A stretch of 27,818 nucleotides of DNA from CAZTJA01 sp964613745 (GCA_964613745.1 CAZTJA010000034.1:1-27818), one strand, 5' to 3'. Counted from the first letter of the stretch, positions 7,626 through 15,648 are shown. Notes: generated from the sequence alone by a model not told the origin. Program-made: numbers and translations.

Positions 7626-7778
7626 TTATCTCATTTTTCCGGACGATTTTTCTGAATTTTTGCGGTCCGACGGACTGCATGAAGGCGACATTCAAGTTGC
7701 CACTCCCATTTTCGGGAGAACATATCTGTTTAAAAGAATCCAACCGATGACTACGCCAATAAGTATGAGAATTTCCAT
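7626..7778 (-). CDS. Small single-pass membrane selenoprotein (50 aa, UGA at codon 29)
   Basis: Not a standard open reading frame, because codon 29 is TGA (7692-7694). The ATG at 7778 lies one base after the tlpA-like stop, and the frame runs to TAA at 7626. Residues 2-16 (EILILIGVVIGWILL) form one membrane helix, followed by NRYVLPKMGVAT-U-MSPSC and a hydrophilic tail. The Sec and Cys34 are five residues apart (U-x4-C), so a selenenylsulfide is conceivable. A hairpin in the right place for a SECIS follows. The gene sits between a TlpA-like thioredoxin and an ArsR regulator with almost no spacing, so it is in a real operon gap of about 165 bp that is otherwise unexplained. I do not recognise a named family. 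Alternative: a 28-residue peptide ending at UGA, or no gene. Confidence 0.72.
7661..7679 (-). promoter_or_regulatory. SECIS-like hairpin of the small selenoprotein gene
   Basis: Starting 13 nt after the UGA on the minus strand, TGCAGTCC pairs with GGACCGCA around the loop GTC, with one A-C mismatch in an eight-pair stem. The loop G lies 21 nt after the UGA, inside the 16-37 nt range usual for bacterial SECIS loops. It is weaker than the rnfB element because of the mismatch. Confidence 0.6.
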
Positions 7779-7779
7779 T

Positions 7780-8532
7780 CTAGTAATTTCCCGTCTGTAT
7801 AGTGGGTCCGTTTAATAGACCATCGAGCCAATCCGGTATCTGCTGAACCGGGTCTCTTCGGGCCGCCGCTACGGGAGAAACAGCCTTTATCCCTGTAGAC
7901 TGCTGTACCCTATTTGCCTGCATGCCCTCATTTACCAAGCCGGCCAACCAGGTTTTCACGGATTGATCATTCCATTGAGCAAGCCCCAAATGTGAGGCAA
8001 CCACTTTTCCTTCTTTAGAAATCACGTATGTTGACGGAAAACCTTTCACTTCGTAAACGGCTTCATTCTTATCGTTCAGGACATAATACCCCATAGGTTT
8101 ACCCCGAACGACGTTTTCGATGACGGACTGTTTGTTGTCCCGTCCTGACATAATATTTATTTCATTGCCGTTTTTCTTGCCGAATTCCCGGACCCACGCC
8201 GGTTTATCCCAAAAGTTAACCGAGAGTACAACCAGTTTATCGGGGCTGAAGGTTTGGAGCATCGAATTCAGAAGCTTTTTTTCCATCCCGCAATACTGGC
8301 AATCTTTTCGCCAAAAATTGAGCAATACCACTTTCCCGTGAAAATCAGACAAACCGACCGTTTCGCCGGTGGAGGTAACGAATTTGAGATCACCGGCTTT
8401 GGGAGTGTTAGGGAATTCTTGAAAATAGCTTCCTTCAGGAATACTCGCTCCCATAACCATCTGATATGACATCACCGGAAAAAGGAGGCATCCCAAAAAA
8501 ATGGCAACTAGTCGTGGGTACAAAGAAGTCAA
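7780..8532 (-). CDS. Secreted TlpA/ResA-like thioredoxin
   Basis: A signal peptide or anchor (residues 1-29, hydrophobic VAIFLGCLLFPVM) is followed by a TlpA-type thioredoxin fold. GETVGLSDFHGKVVLLNFW leads into the active site DCQYC, and KGFPSTYVISKEG holds the cis-Pro loop region. A Pro/Gln-rich C-terminal extension of about 50 residues ends in TIQTGNY. The frame opens at TTG 8547, but the strong Shine-Dalgarno GGAGGGG lies inside codons 2-4 of that frame, so the TTG at 8532 five bases after it is the better start. Known role of the family: thiol-disulfide exchange outside the cytoplasm, often in cytochrome c maturation or thiol stress. It is followed at once by the small selenoprotein, a likely redox partner (inference). 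Confidence 0.87.
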   Translation of the reverse strand: MTSLYPRLVAIFLGCLLFPVMSYQMVMGASIPEGSYFQEFPNTPKAGDLKFVTSTGETVGLSDFHGKVVLLNFWRKDCQYCGMEKKLLNSMLQTFSPDKLVVLSVNFWDKPAWVREFGKKNGNEINIMSGRDNKQSVIENVVRGKPMGYYVLNDKNEAVYEVKGFPSTYVISKEGKVVASHLGLAQWNDQSVKTWLAGLVNEGMQANRVQQSTGIKAVSPVAAARRDPVQQIPDWLDGLLNGPTIQTGNY

Positions 8533-8560
8533 AGGCCCCTCCGCCAAACACTGTTATATC

Positions 8561-8589
8561 TGTATATTTGAATATTAAGTTTTTGTCAA
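8561..8589 (-). promoter_or_regulatory. Promoter and candidate ArsR operator of the tlpA-selenoprotein-arsR operon
   Basis: Toward tlpA, TTGACA (8584-8589) and TATACA (8561-8566) are separated by exactly 17 bp, close to the sigma-70 consensus. The sequence 8564-8575 is an AT-rich inverted repeat, ATATT-CA-AATAT, overlapping the -10 box. This is the kind of site where ArsR/SmtB repressors bind, and a regulator of that family is the last gene of the operon. The transcription start would be near 8554, about 22 bases before the TTG start. Confidence 0.62.
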
Positions 8590-8627
8590 GGGGTATTTAT
8601 ATTTACAATCAAAATTGTCGTGAATTC

Positions 8628-11594
8628 CTAAAACATGCTGATCTGCTCAGCCCTCCGTCTCTTGCCTATGATTGGCGAGTCCACGCAAGACAGTTGATCA
8701 AGATTTCTTAAGAACCTCGACTGCTGCAAATGAGAAACATTGTGAAACAAACTTCTTGTCTCTGAATGCATGATGTACAAATGGTCCTGAGCCCGTGTTG
8801 CAGCTACATACAATATTCGAAGCTCTTCCTCAAGATCAACGACTTCCGGATTTCCTCCCTTTAAATAGGGAATGGTACCTTCCTCGCAGCCAACAATGAA
8901 CACGACCGGAAACTCCAAACCCTTTGAAGCATGAATCGTCATGAGGCTTATCGCATCGGCATCCCAATCGAGTCCATCCGCTTCATCCTTGGGATTTGAT
9001 TTCCTGATTCGCTGAATAGGTAAGCCTGAACTCTTGAGGTTCTCCTCAATAGCATCCCCGATAACATTGAGCCTGTACAAAATCGCAAAATCTCGAAATC
9101 CATAATTCCGTCCATCTGAATGGACCAGACCCGAATCAAATGAGTGAAACGATGTCCCCCCCATTAGTATCTCGATATTTTTCCGGATGTAATTGCATTC
9201 AGAAACTGAATTCAAATGCCGAACAATGTGAACCTTTGATCCAGCAGGTTTAACGGCAGTTTGGCGGTCTTCAGATCTTTGCTTGATTAAGGCACCCGCA
9301 GCCGTCACCACATTTGCTTGAGATCTGTAGTTTTTCTTGAGCGTTATCGAGCGGGTATCGGGAAAAAGGCTTCCAAACTCCGAAAAGAATTTCATATGAG
9401 ATCCGCGGAAACCATAAATTGCCTGATCCGGATCGCCAATTGCGAACAATCCTTGTCCATTATCTCTGGACAGCAGTTGCATCATTTTCACCTGAGCAGG
9501 ATTCACATCTTGAAATTCATCTATGAGCAGATGCATGCAATTTTCGGAAACGTATTTTTTTGTAAGATCGGAATACTGTTCCATGAGAACTATGGGTTTT
9601 ATTATGAGATCATTTAGATCAACAACAGCGGATTCCTTTAACGCTTCCTGGTACACCATGAAAGCCTTTGAGATGCTTGATGACACATCTGTAACCGTTT
9701 CGGAAACTGGACTCTGTTTCAACTTCTGAATTTCCGAAAAGAGGCCCATGCATGATAGTGACGTGTTATCCAGATCTGTCCGCCTGAGATGTTCCTTGAA
9801 AAGTCGATAGGACTCATCCTCTCCAATCATCTCATTGTGCATTTCATACAATCCTTCTTTTGCGAAGAACTCCAGAATGTTGATTCCAAGTTGATGAAAA
9901 GTCACAATGTTGCACTTGACATGGTTGCCCGAAAGCATGCCGGCTATTCGAATGCTCAGTTCATTAGCAGCTCTGTTGGTGAACGTAACAGCCGTAATTT
10001 GGCTCGGCAAAGCATGACCTTCGGAAACGAGCTTCACGATTCGAGCCGTTAAGGTCCGAGTCTTACCGGTACCCGGTCCCGCCTTGACGAGAACAGGTCT
10101 TTTCAGCTCTCCGATTGCTTCCATTTGATCCGGATTCAGCGCATCACGCGATTGTCGGTGATTTTCATCGTGATCTCGAATGCATGTTGAGATAGATGCG
10201 GTTTTTTGAGCGACTTTTCGCGAAGTCCATTTCGGACTCAAAGCAGATATTCCTGATATGGAACTCTGACCAAGAAGTTTCTCCCTCTCACCGGGACCAA
10301 ACAATTCAATTTTTCCGTATTCTCCGTCAAAACCAGGCCTTATGGCCGCATTGCCGCTTCTGATCCGGCGCAGTCCTTCAACAAATAATTCCGGCACTTT
10401 ACGGGACCATTCCTCCAACGGCATCGACATCATTATCGCTATTTCCGGTCCGAGTTTCCTCAGAATTTCGTCATACAGAGCGGAAACCTTTTTTGAATTC
10501 GCGCCCACGTCCAACGCTTGAGCAATCAGCCCTTGAAGAGAAATCATTTTCCAAAAAGGTGCGGATTTCTCCAAGTAAACAGGTTGGTCTCTGTCAGCAA
10601 GCTCATGCACTCTGTTGAGAACTCCTACCGTGAGCTTCTGTCCACAAACGGGGCATCGGTTGTTTGCTCTCGAAGTTTCTTCAGGTTCCAGGCGTACTCC
10701 ACATTTCCGATGGCCGTCGAGATGATATTTTCCTTCTTCGGGGTAAAACTCAACAGTGCCCCGAAACCTTGTACATAAATCATCATCTGGACAAGCCCAT
10801 CCCATTTCGGCCGAACCCGGATCGTACATAGTTCCGCCGCCTAATTTAAGGGCATCCCGAATTTCACGATATCCCGGCGGGCCGGTAAATATATTGCACT
10901 CCCTGCCCAGGCGAGCCGGTGAGTGAATATCCGAATTCGAGATTAAGGTATATCGATCCAGCATACCGACTGCTCTGTTCATTTCCGGATCCGATGAAAG
11001 TCCCGTTTCCAAAGCAAAAATATGCGGGCTCAGATCACCAAAGCAATCTTCGATACTGTCAAAACCTGATTTGGAACCGAGAACGGAAAACCATGGAGTC
11101 CAGATGTGAGCCGGCACAACGAAAGAGTCTTCCGAAGTTTCCAATGCAATCTGGAGCAGAGTGCGGCTGTCTAAACCAAGAATAGGACGTCCATCCGATT
11201 TTATATTACCCAAGCGGTCCAATACCCCATTAAATCGGGCCATAGACTGCATGTCCGGCATGAAGACAAGATTGTGAACTTTCCGCGTCACTCCGTCTCG
11301 CTTGTAAATCGAGCTGATTTCAACGTTCAAAATGAAGCGTACATCGGAAGGCCCGAATCCGTTCGGCAACGGTTGAAAATTGGGGATCAGATCCGGTTTG
11401 ATTTTATAAAGCCCGTTTTCAGCCTCCATAAGACATTCGTGGATTTCTTCCGCCCATCGTGGATGAGTAAAATCCCCCGTAACAAGAACCTTTATACCCT
11501 TGAGGGCGGCCCATTGTGCCATGTGGATGAGGTCGCAATCCTTTGAGGTCGCTATAGAGTATTTGGAATGAACGTGAAGATCGGCCAAAAACAT
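8628..11594 (-). CDS. PHP-domain / zinc-ribbon / UvrD-type helicase fusion protein
   Basis: A 988-residue fusion. The ATG at 11594 (GGAG seven bases upstream) is preferred to the frame's first codon at 11690, since the PHP motif starts immediately (FLADLHVHSKYS). Residues 1 to about 290 are a PHP metal-dependent phosphoesterase domain, including PAHIWTPWF and NSDIHSP. Around 300-360 a Cys4 zinc ribbon (HRKCGVRL then CPVCGQK) links to a UvrD/Rep superfamily 1 helicase. Helicase motifs are Q (NPDQMEAI), Walker A AGPGTGKT near 503-510, motif II LLIDEFQDVNP near 690, KKNYRSQANV, MTIHASKGLEFPVV and EELRILYVAATRAQ near 918-931. PHP domains in other proteins act on phosphoesters, including proofreading in PolC/DnaE. 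The fusion suggests DNA repair, but the substrate is unknown. All helicase motifs look intact. The flanking genes are unrelated. Confidence 0.92.
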   Translation of the reverse strand: MFLADLHVHSKYSIATSKDCDLIHMAQWAALKGIKVLVTGDFTHPRWAEEIHECLMEAENGLYKIKPDLIPNFQPLPNGFGPSDVRFILNVEISSIYKRDGVTRKVHNLVFMPDMQSMARFNGVLDRLGNIKSDGRPILGLDSRTLLQIALETSEDSFVVPAHIWTPWFSVLGSKSGFDSIEDCFGDLSPHIFALETGLSSDPEMNRAVGMLDRYTLISNSDIHSPARLGRECNIFTGPPGYREIRDALKLGGGTMYDPGSAEMGWACPDDDLCTRFRGTVEFYPEEGKYHLDGHRKCGVRLEPEETSRANNRCPVCGQKLTVGVLNRVHELADRDQPVYLEKSAPFWKMISLQGLIAQALDVGANSKKVSALYDEILRKLGPEIAIMMSMPLEEWSRKVPELFVEGLRRIRSGNAAIRPGFDGEYGKIELFGPGEREKLLGQSSISGISALSPKWTSRKVAQKTASISTCIRDHDENHRQSRDALNPDQMEAIGELKRPVLVKAGPGTGKTRTLTARIVKLVSEGHALPSQITAVTFTNRAANELSIRIAGMLSGNHVKCNIVTFHQLGINILEFFAKEGLYEMHNEMIGEDESYRLFKEHLRRTDLDNTSLSCMGLFSEIQKLKQSPVSETVTDVSSSISKAFMVYQEALKESAVVDLNDLIIKPIVLMEQYSDLTKKYVSENCMHLLIDEFQDVNPAQVKMMQLLSRDNGQGLFAIGDPDQAIYGFRGSHMKFFSEFGSLFPDTRSITLKKNYRSQANVVTAAGALIKQRSEDRQTAVKPAGSKVHIVRHLNSVSECNYIRKNIEILMGGTSFHSFDSGLVHSDGRNYGFRDFAILYRLNVIGDAIEENLKSSGLPIQRIRKSNPKDEADGLDWDADAISLMTIHASKGLEFPVVFIVGCEEGTIPYLKGGNPEVVDLEEELRILYVAATRAQDHLYIMHSETRSLFHNVSHLQQSRFLRNLDQLSCVDSPIIGKRRRAEQISMF

Positions 11595-11979
11595 GTTGCT
11601 ACTCCAAGTATCGGCAAACAAAGCCATATGAAAGATACACATCCGGGAAAATGCATAAAAAAACATTGGTGGAATTGAGACAAACTTCAAAAGACGCTCG
11701 CCGACAAACTCCTTTGGACCATTTTTGGTAGCGGTCCCCGGTCAATAAATAGTTAAACCGGAATGGATTCCTAATCCACCGGAATTGCATTGTATATCCG
11801 GCGAGCGAAAGCGTCCGGCTTGACGCTCAATGCCTAAATTGTTAGTAATAGACCTATGAGCCGGCTGTCCGTTAGGTGCTTTGGGATTCGGAATTGATAT
11901 TGTGTCGAATTTTCCGGGTATGCTTATCGAATCCCATATGTGATGTCAACTGTCGCTGAATTACACTGAGAGGGAGATC
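11595..11979. other. Divergent intergenic region between the helicase fusion and the secreted-protein cluster
   Basis: About 385 bp without a supportable gene. It must hold the promoters of both flanking genes. I see only weak candidates: TTGATA near 11898 with TATGCT at a loose 19-bp spacing on the plus strand. Short repeats of CCGG-containing sequence (11738-11840) have no clear symmetry. A minus-strand open frame across 11599-11790 lacks a ribosome site and protein character. Confidence 0.5.
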
Positions 11980-13248
11980 TTGTTCAGAGCTTTTTCAAAA
12001 CGTAATCAATTCGTAACATTGCTTATGTTGATGTGCATTTCTTTTGGTTCAACCGGATCGTGTATAGCCGAAACCGGTTGGACGGAATTCCCCTGGGAGC
12101 ATTTGCTGTACGCTATGCCCCTCCGTGAAGATTCATTTTCAGACGATACTGCAGGCAATTCTCAGGATTCCGATCAAGTTACGACTCTAATCAGCACAAC
12201 CACCAAATCCGAAAGTCTGGAAGAAAACTGGTCTGATCGCCATACTCAAGACACTTCAGTAGACTTGAGCACGCTGGATATCGACGAATTCAATGGTCCC
12301 CCGACTCTCGCGAGCATTGCACCATTGTATTCAGCACCCAAATTACCTGGAGAGGGAATTTGGTCGTCCGAAGGAATGCCCAAGGCCACTGATGGTAGCC
12401 CCGCCATTTGGCGTACGAGTTATAGACCGAGTATCGATTATCCAAATGCAATAGTTCACATGCTTACTTTCGACATGTCCAAATTGAACATGCAACTATA
12501 TATCGGATCCACGGAACCGGGAGGATCCAATTCCACGGCGTCTCTCGAACCTGAACTGAAGCCTCAACTACTGGCGATTACCAATGCACTTTGGAAACAG
12601 AAGCATTCAGGTGAAGCCGGTGCGATCTACCGAGGCAAGGTTATCAAACCCCTTGCCCATGGAATGGCGACAATCGTCAGATACAACGATAATTCCGTTG
12701 ATATTTTAGAGTGGAATGAAAGTATCCCCATTGAACTCGTAAAAGATGCACGGCAGTTGCGTCATCTCATAGTTAAGGACGGAAGGATCGTGGATCAGGT
12801 CGTAAAGAGCGGAAAATCCAGCGACGGTGAAATAGGACTCGGATTTTTGCTCGTTGAAGAACCAACACCGCAGGAACAGGCATGGTGGGGTTATTACGGC
12901 GGCTATCAAGGTGGATCCCAGATCAATTATGGTGAAAACTGGTTCATCGCAACAAGAAGTGCTTTCGGGATTCGGAAAGACGGTCACCTCGTTTTTGCCG
13001 CGGGTCATCATATCAGCACCAAAGATCTCGCACGTGCACTTGTTTTAGCTGGTTGCGACCGTGCTATACATGCCGACGCAAATCCCCATAATGTTCTGGG
13101 TAATTTGTATCTCACCGGAGCGGATGGTCCCGTTTCAAAACGCATAAAGTTGTCTCCCGAGCAGAGAGATACTCTGAACCGATATGATAGGAGTTACACG
13201 AGTGATTTTTTCGGTTTCTTTGCTAAAAAGCCGGAGAGGAATTCCTAA
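11980..13248 (+). CDS. Secreted protein with a distant phosphodiester-glycosidase (NAGPA-like) domain
   Basis: TTG start at 11980 behind GAGAGGGAG (short spacing); 422 residues. Residues 1-30 are a signal peptide with a basic N-region (FRAFSKRNQF) and cleavage after SCIA. A low-complexity acidic/Ser/Thr linker spans about 45-105. From about 150 the pattern resembles phosphodiester glycosidase/DUF2233 proteins: IVHMLTFDMSKLNMQLYIGS near the start, RSAFGIRKDGHLVFAAG, then DLARALVLAGCDRAIHADANP, which corresponds to the usual LA..L..LGc..AinLDGG block but lacks the glycines after the Asp. An inactive or diverged member is therefore possible. Its stop overlaps the next gene's ATG (TAATG), so the two are translationally coupled. 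Function unknown. Confidence 0.6.
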   Translation: MFRAFSKRNQFVTLLMLMCISFGSTGSCIAETGWTEFPWEHLLYAMPLREDSFSDDTAGNSQDSDQVTTLISTTTKSESLEENWSDRHTQDTSVDLSTLDIDEFNGPPTLASIAPLYSAPKLPGEGIWSSEGMPKATDGSPAIWRTSYRPSIDYPNAIVHMLTFDMSKLNMQLYIGSTEPGGSNSTASLEPELKPQLLAITNALWKQKHSGEAGAIYRGKVIKPLAHGMATIVRYNDNSVDILEWNESIPIELVKDARQLRHLIVKDGRIVDQVVKSGKSSDGEIGLGFLLVEEPTPQEQAWWGYYGGYQGGSQINYGENWFIATRSAFGIRKDGHLVFAAGHHISTKDLARALVLAGCDRAIHADANPHNVLGNLYLTGADGPVSKRIKLSPEQRDTLNRYDRSYTSDFFGFFAKKPERNS

Positions 13249-13823
13249 TGACTAAGTTCCGCGCAATTGCTTCAGCACTCCTCTTGTTTGTTATGTCGGC
13301 TTCAGCTTTTGGTCAGGATGGGCAATGCCTCAGTGAATACAATGATTGGAATTCGGCCTTTAACAAGTTGGGATTTGCCGTATCGGCATTAAATGAGCTG
13401 AAAGAAGCTCCAATTACCAACAGAGTTACAAGAGTTCTGGGACAGGCAAAAGAAAGTGTTTCCACGGCATCAGTGATTCGAAGCATACTTCGAGAGAGAA
13501 ATCGCTCGATTCAGGAAGCATCCAATCGAGTTTCCGAGCTTATGGAAATCGAAAAGAGCGCCTTTGACGGAATTCGCAAATGCTTACAGGGGGACAAGCG
13601 AAAATCGGATTCACATCCATTGCTTGCATCTGTTTCCAAGTCTCGGAGCAAAATGCTTTCGGATGCCCAGGATTCCCTCATTCAAGAAGCATATGTTCAA
13701 TATAAAAAAGAGCAGCCCAATCCCACGGTTTACTCCCAATATGATAATCAGCGACCCCAAATGGGCTACAATCGCGGTTATTCACCGGCAAATCCCTATG
13801 GCTACATGTATGGCTATCAATAA
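13248..13823 (+). CDS. Small secreted protein of unknown function
   Basis: 191 residues, not recognised. A clear signal peptide is present (TKFRAIASALLLFVMSASAFG, cleavage near residue 22). The mature part is mostly helical and heptad-like (residues 50-150) with two cysteines (CLSEYNDW and KCLQGDK) that could form a disulfide. The C-terminal 35 residues are rich in Tyr, Gly, Pro, Asn and Gln (QYDNQRPQMGYNRGYSP...), a low-complexity tail typical of surface or matrix proteins. One-base overlap with the preceding gene suggests that the two products work together outside the cytoplasm. Confidence 0.75.
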   Translation: MTKFRAIASALLLFVMSASAFGQDGQCLSEYNDWNSAFNKLGFAVSALNELKEAPITNRVTRVLGQAKESVSTASVIRSILRERNRSIQEASNRVSELMEIEKSAFDGIRKCLQGDKRKSDSHPLLASVSKSRSKMLSDAQDSLIQEAYVQYKKEQPNPTVYSQYDNQRPQMGYNRGYSPANPYGYMYGYQ

Positions 13824-13959
13824 GAAAAGCTGCTGAAACACCAAACGTAGCCCGCTCTGTCGGACGGCATTATAGCCTTATTGAGCCTTTTTTCATCACG
13901 ACATGTTGAAGTTACCTTTTCCGATTAGAGACTTAAAAATTTATCCGGAGTTATGTTTC

Positions 13960-14937
13960 GTGCTGAGAACTTCTCATTTAGTCGGGACTATAATATTCCA
14001 GTTAGCCGCATTATTATTCCTGAATACGCACCCTGTATGTGCGCAGGGTTTTTCCAAGTCTCATTATGTTATTCCGCCACAGGTTGTTTCCCGTGGTCTT
14101 ATGTTCGGCTCCGAAAAAATTCCCCTCAATAAGGCTGAGCCTGCACAAAGGATCGTCGAGCAGATCAATTTTTACCTTATGGACAGGCGATCCGGTCTGT
14201 TGGAAATGTTCGATCGTATGGACACCTACGGCCCCCTGGTCAGTGGAGTAATCTCGGAAGAGCAGATGCCGGCCGACATCATTTATCTCGCTGCAGCTCT
14301 AAGTGACATGAATCCCACGGCAAAGACAAAAACGGGCGGAGTAGGATTATGGTCGCTCAATGCCGCTCGGGACAAACGCGAGGCTTCCAACGGAATAGTA
14401 ATTAATAGTGAATGGGATGATAGACGCGACCCGGTGATTTCCACCCGGATTGCCGCCAACACGCTGAGATCAATCCGCAAGAAAGCTGAGGCTTGGGATT
14501 TGTTGCTGACGATGTGCGCTTTTGTGGATGGTGCGGAAAAGATAGAAGCCGCTTCTTCCAAGGCGAAAGGATTTGGGTACTGGGATCTTGTTCTGCCGCA
14601 TTTTTCAGAAGTCCTCATTCCTAAAATACTTGCTTTGAAGATTATCCATACCAACAAGGAGTTTTACGGAATTGACACGCTTCGCAAACCCGCAGTCGCT
14701 TTTGATCAGATAGATAAGCTAACTCTCACCAAAGATCTGCCTTTGCATGTTGTTGCTGACTGGATCTCAATACCGCCCAAATTATTGTGGGAGCTAAACC
14801 CCGGAGTTGATCCCGGATTCGGCAAACTTTCCTCCAACGACAAGAAAAGTCCGTCCGCGAATTTCTTGCGCATACCAAAAAGCTCTGAAAATAAAGTCAA
14901 ACAAATGTTGGTTAAGGATGGTTATGTCTCCCGGTGA
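13960..14937 (+). CDS. Degenerate MltD-like lytic transglycosylase fold, predicted catalytically dead
   Basis: The frame is open from ATG 13903, but GTG at 13960 is the better start. It has GGAG nine bases upstream and gives a normal signal peptide (about residues 1-28, cleavage PVCA|Q); ATG 13903 has no ribosome site. The body follows the MltD plan. MPADIIYLAAALSDMNP matches the block usually reading LPxxLxxLPxxESxFNP, with Leu114 where the catalytic Glu belongs. GGVGLWSL stands for GAxGLWQF, DDRRDPVISTRIAANTLRSI for the DERxDPxxST.AAxxYL block, and AFVDGAEKI for AYNxG, without the Asn. A LysM-like or linker end (LTLTKDLPLHVVADWISIPPKLLWELNPG) follows. Likely a periplasmic peptidoglycan-binding or scaffolding protein with no lytic activity (inference). 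It lies 18 bp before the CULT gene. Confidence 0.7.
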   Translation: MLRTSHLVGTIIFQLAALLFLNTHPVCAQGFSKSHYVIPPQVVSRGLMFGSEKIPLNKAEPAQRIVEQINFYLMDRRSGLLEMFDRMDTYGPLVSGVISEEQMPADIIYLAAALSDMNPTAKTKTGGVGLWSLNAARDKREASNGIVINSEWDDRRDPVISTRIAANTLRSIRKKAEAWDLLLTMCAFVDGAEKIEAASSKAKGFGYWDLVLPHFSEVLIPKILALKIIHTNKEFYGIDTLRKPAVAFDQIDKLTLTKDLPLHVVADWISIPPKLLWELNPGVDPGFGKLSSNDKKSPSANFLRIPKSSENKVKQMLVKDGYVSR

Positions 14938-14955
14938 ATAAATCCGGAGATCACA

Positions 14956-15321
14956 ATGTTGGCGTTCGTCAAAATTCAGCCGGATCCAGAGGACAAAATC
15001 ATCTATTGCTGCAAATACTGCAGCATTTCTATTGCAGCGTCCCGTGATCTCGCAAAAATTGCCGGCACCAGAGAACATTCTTACACGAACCCCGCCGGCA
15101 TGAAGTGCAATTTTTATACGTTTTTTGCTTGTGAGCACGTGCACGTCCACAAAGAACTCTATCTAGAATTTTCGTGGTTTGCGGGTTACGGATGGAGATT
15201 TATCACTTGCGGCGGATGTTCATCACACTTGGGTTGGAAATATGACGCAGTGACCGGAATAGTTGAACCCAATACCTTCTTCGGCATCCTCAAAGATTCT
15301 GTCTCCCTGACGAAAACGTAA
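14956..15321 (+). CDS. Single-domain CULT protein (cereblon thalidomide-binding-domain fold)
   Basis: The 121-residue protein consists of one CULT domain. Two zinc-knuckle pairs, C19xxC22 (CKYC) and C85xxC88 (CGGC), match the metal site. The aromatic cage is complete: SW74FAGYGW80RF and GW94KY, with spacings of 6 and 14 residues, the same as W380/W386/W400 of human cereblon as I recall them. HSYTNPAG (41-48) is the conserved loop in front. Bacterial one-domain CULT proteins are known, for example from Magnetospirillum. Their natural ligand is not settled; cyclic imides and uridine-like molecules bind the cage. ATG 14956 has GGAG six bases upstream. There is no signal peptide, so it is probably cytoplasmic. 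Co-directional with the MltD-like gene. Confidence 0.88.
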   Translation: MLAFVKIQPDPEDKIIYCCKYCSISIAASRDLAKIAGTREHSYTNPAGMKCNFYTFFACEHVHVHKELYLEFSWFAGYGWRFITCGGCSSHLGWKYDAVTGIVEPNTFFGILKDSVSLTKT

Positions 15322-15339
15322 TCACCTTATCGGTGCACA

Positions 15340-15648
15340 TCACCACTGGTTCATGTTGATAAGTATTCTCCTCAATGAAGTTAAACTCGACATTATTCCC
15401 CCGATCCAACCCCCGATGGAACCCGCGGAGAACAATGAGAGGTCAAGTCCTTCATAATTTGGAGCCCTCAGCTGGACTACACCGTATAAAGCAACGAGAG
15501 AACTTACTACGCCGATCGCAAAAAGCATGAGGAAGTGCCTCTGAGTTACCCTCATCAAAAATCCAGCCAAATAGAAAACCAGCATCATTACGCCGATCGA
15601 AATAGAGAAACCTATGAAACCCGCTTTGATGATTAATAACCAGTTCAT
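15340..15648 (-). CDS. Small membrane protein of unknown function
   Basis: 102 residues with three predicted membrane helices (about 5-31, 38-62 and a Gly-rich segment 75-92, SAGSIGGWIGGIMSSL). It has few charges and no recognised motif. It lies downstream of nfnB, separated by a terminator-like hairpin, so it may be expressed from readthrough. It converges on the CULT gene with an 18-bp gap. I cannot assign a function. The hydrophobic pattern and tight fit between neighbours favour a real gene. Confidence 0.6.
   Translation of the reverse strand: MNWLLIIKAGFIGFSISIGVMMLVFYLAGFLMRVTQRHFLMLFAIGVVSSLVALYGVVQLRAPNYEGLDLSLFSAGSIGGWIGGIMSSLTSLRRILINMNQW

Noticed and set aside
15325..15342. UGA at the end of the small membrane protein gene as a Sec codon
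   Set aside because: Readthrough would add only five residues before another stop and no SECIS-like hairpin is seen.
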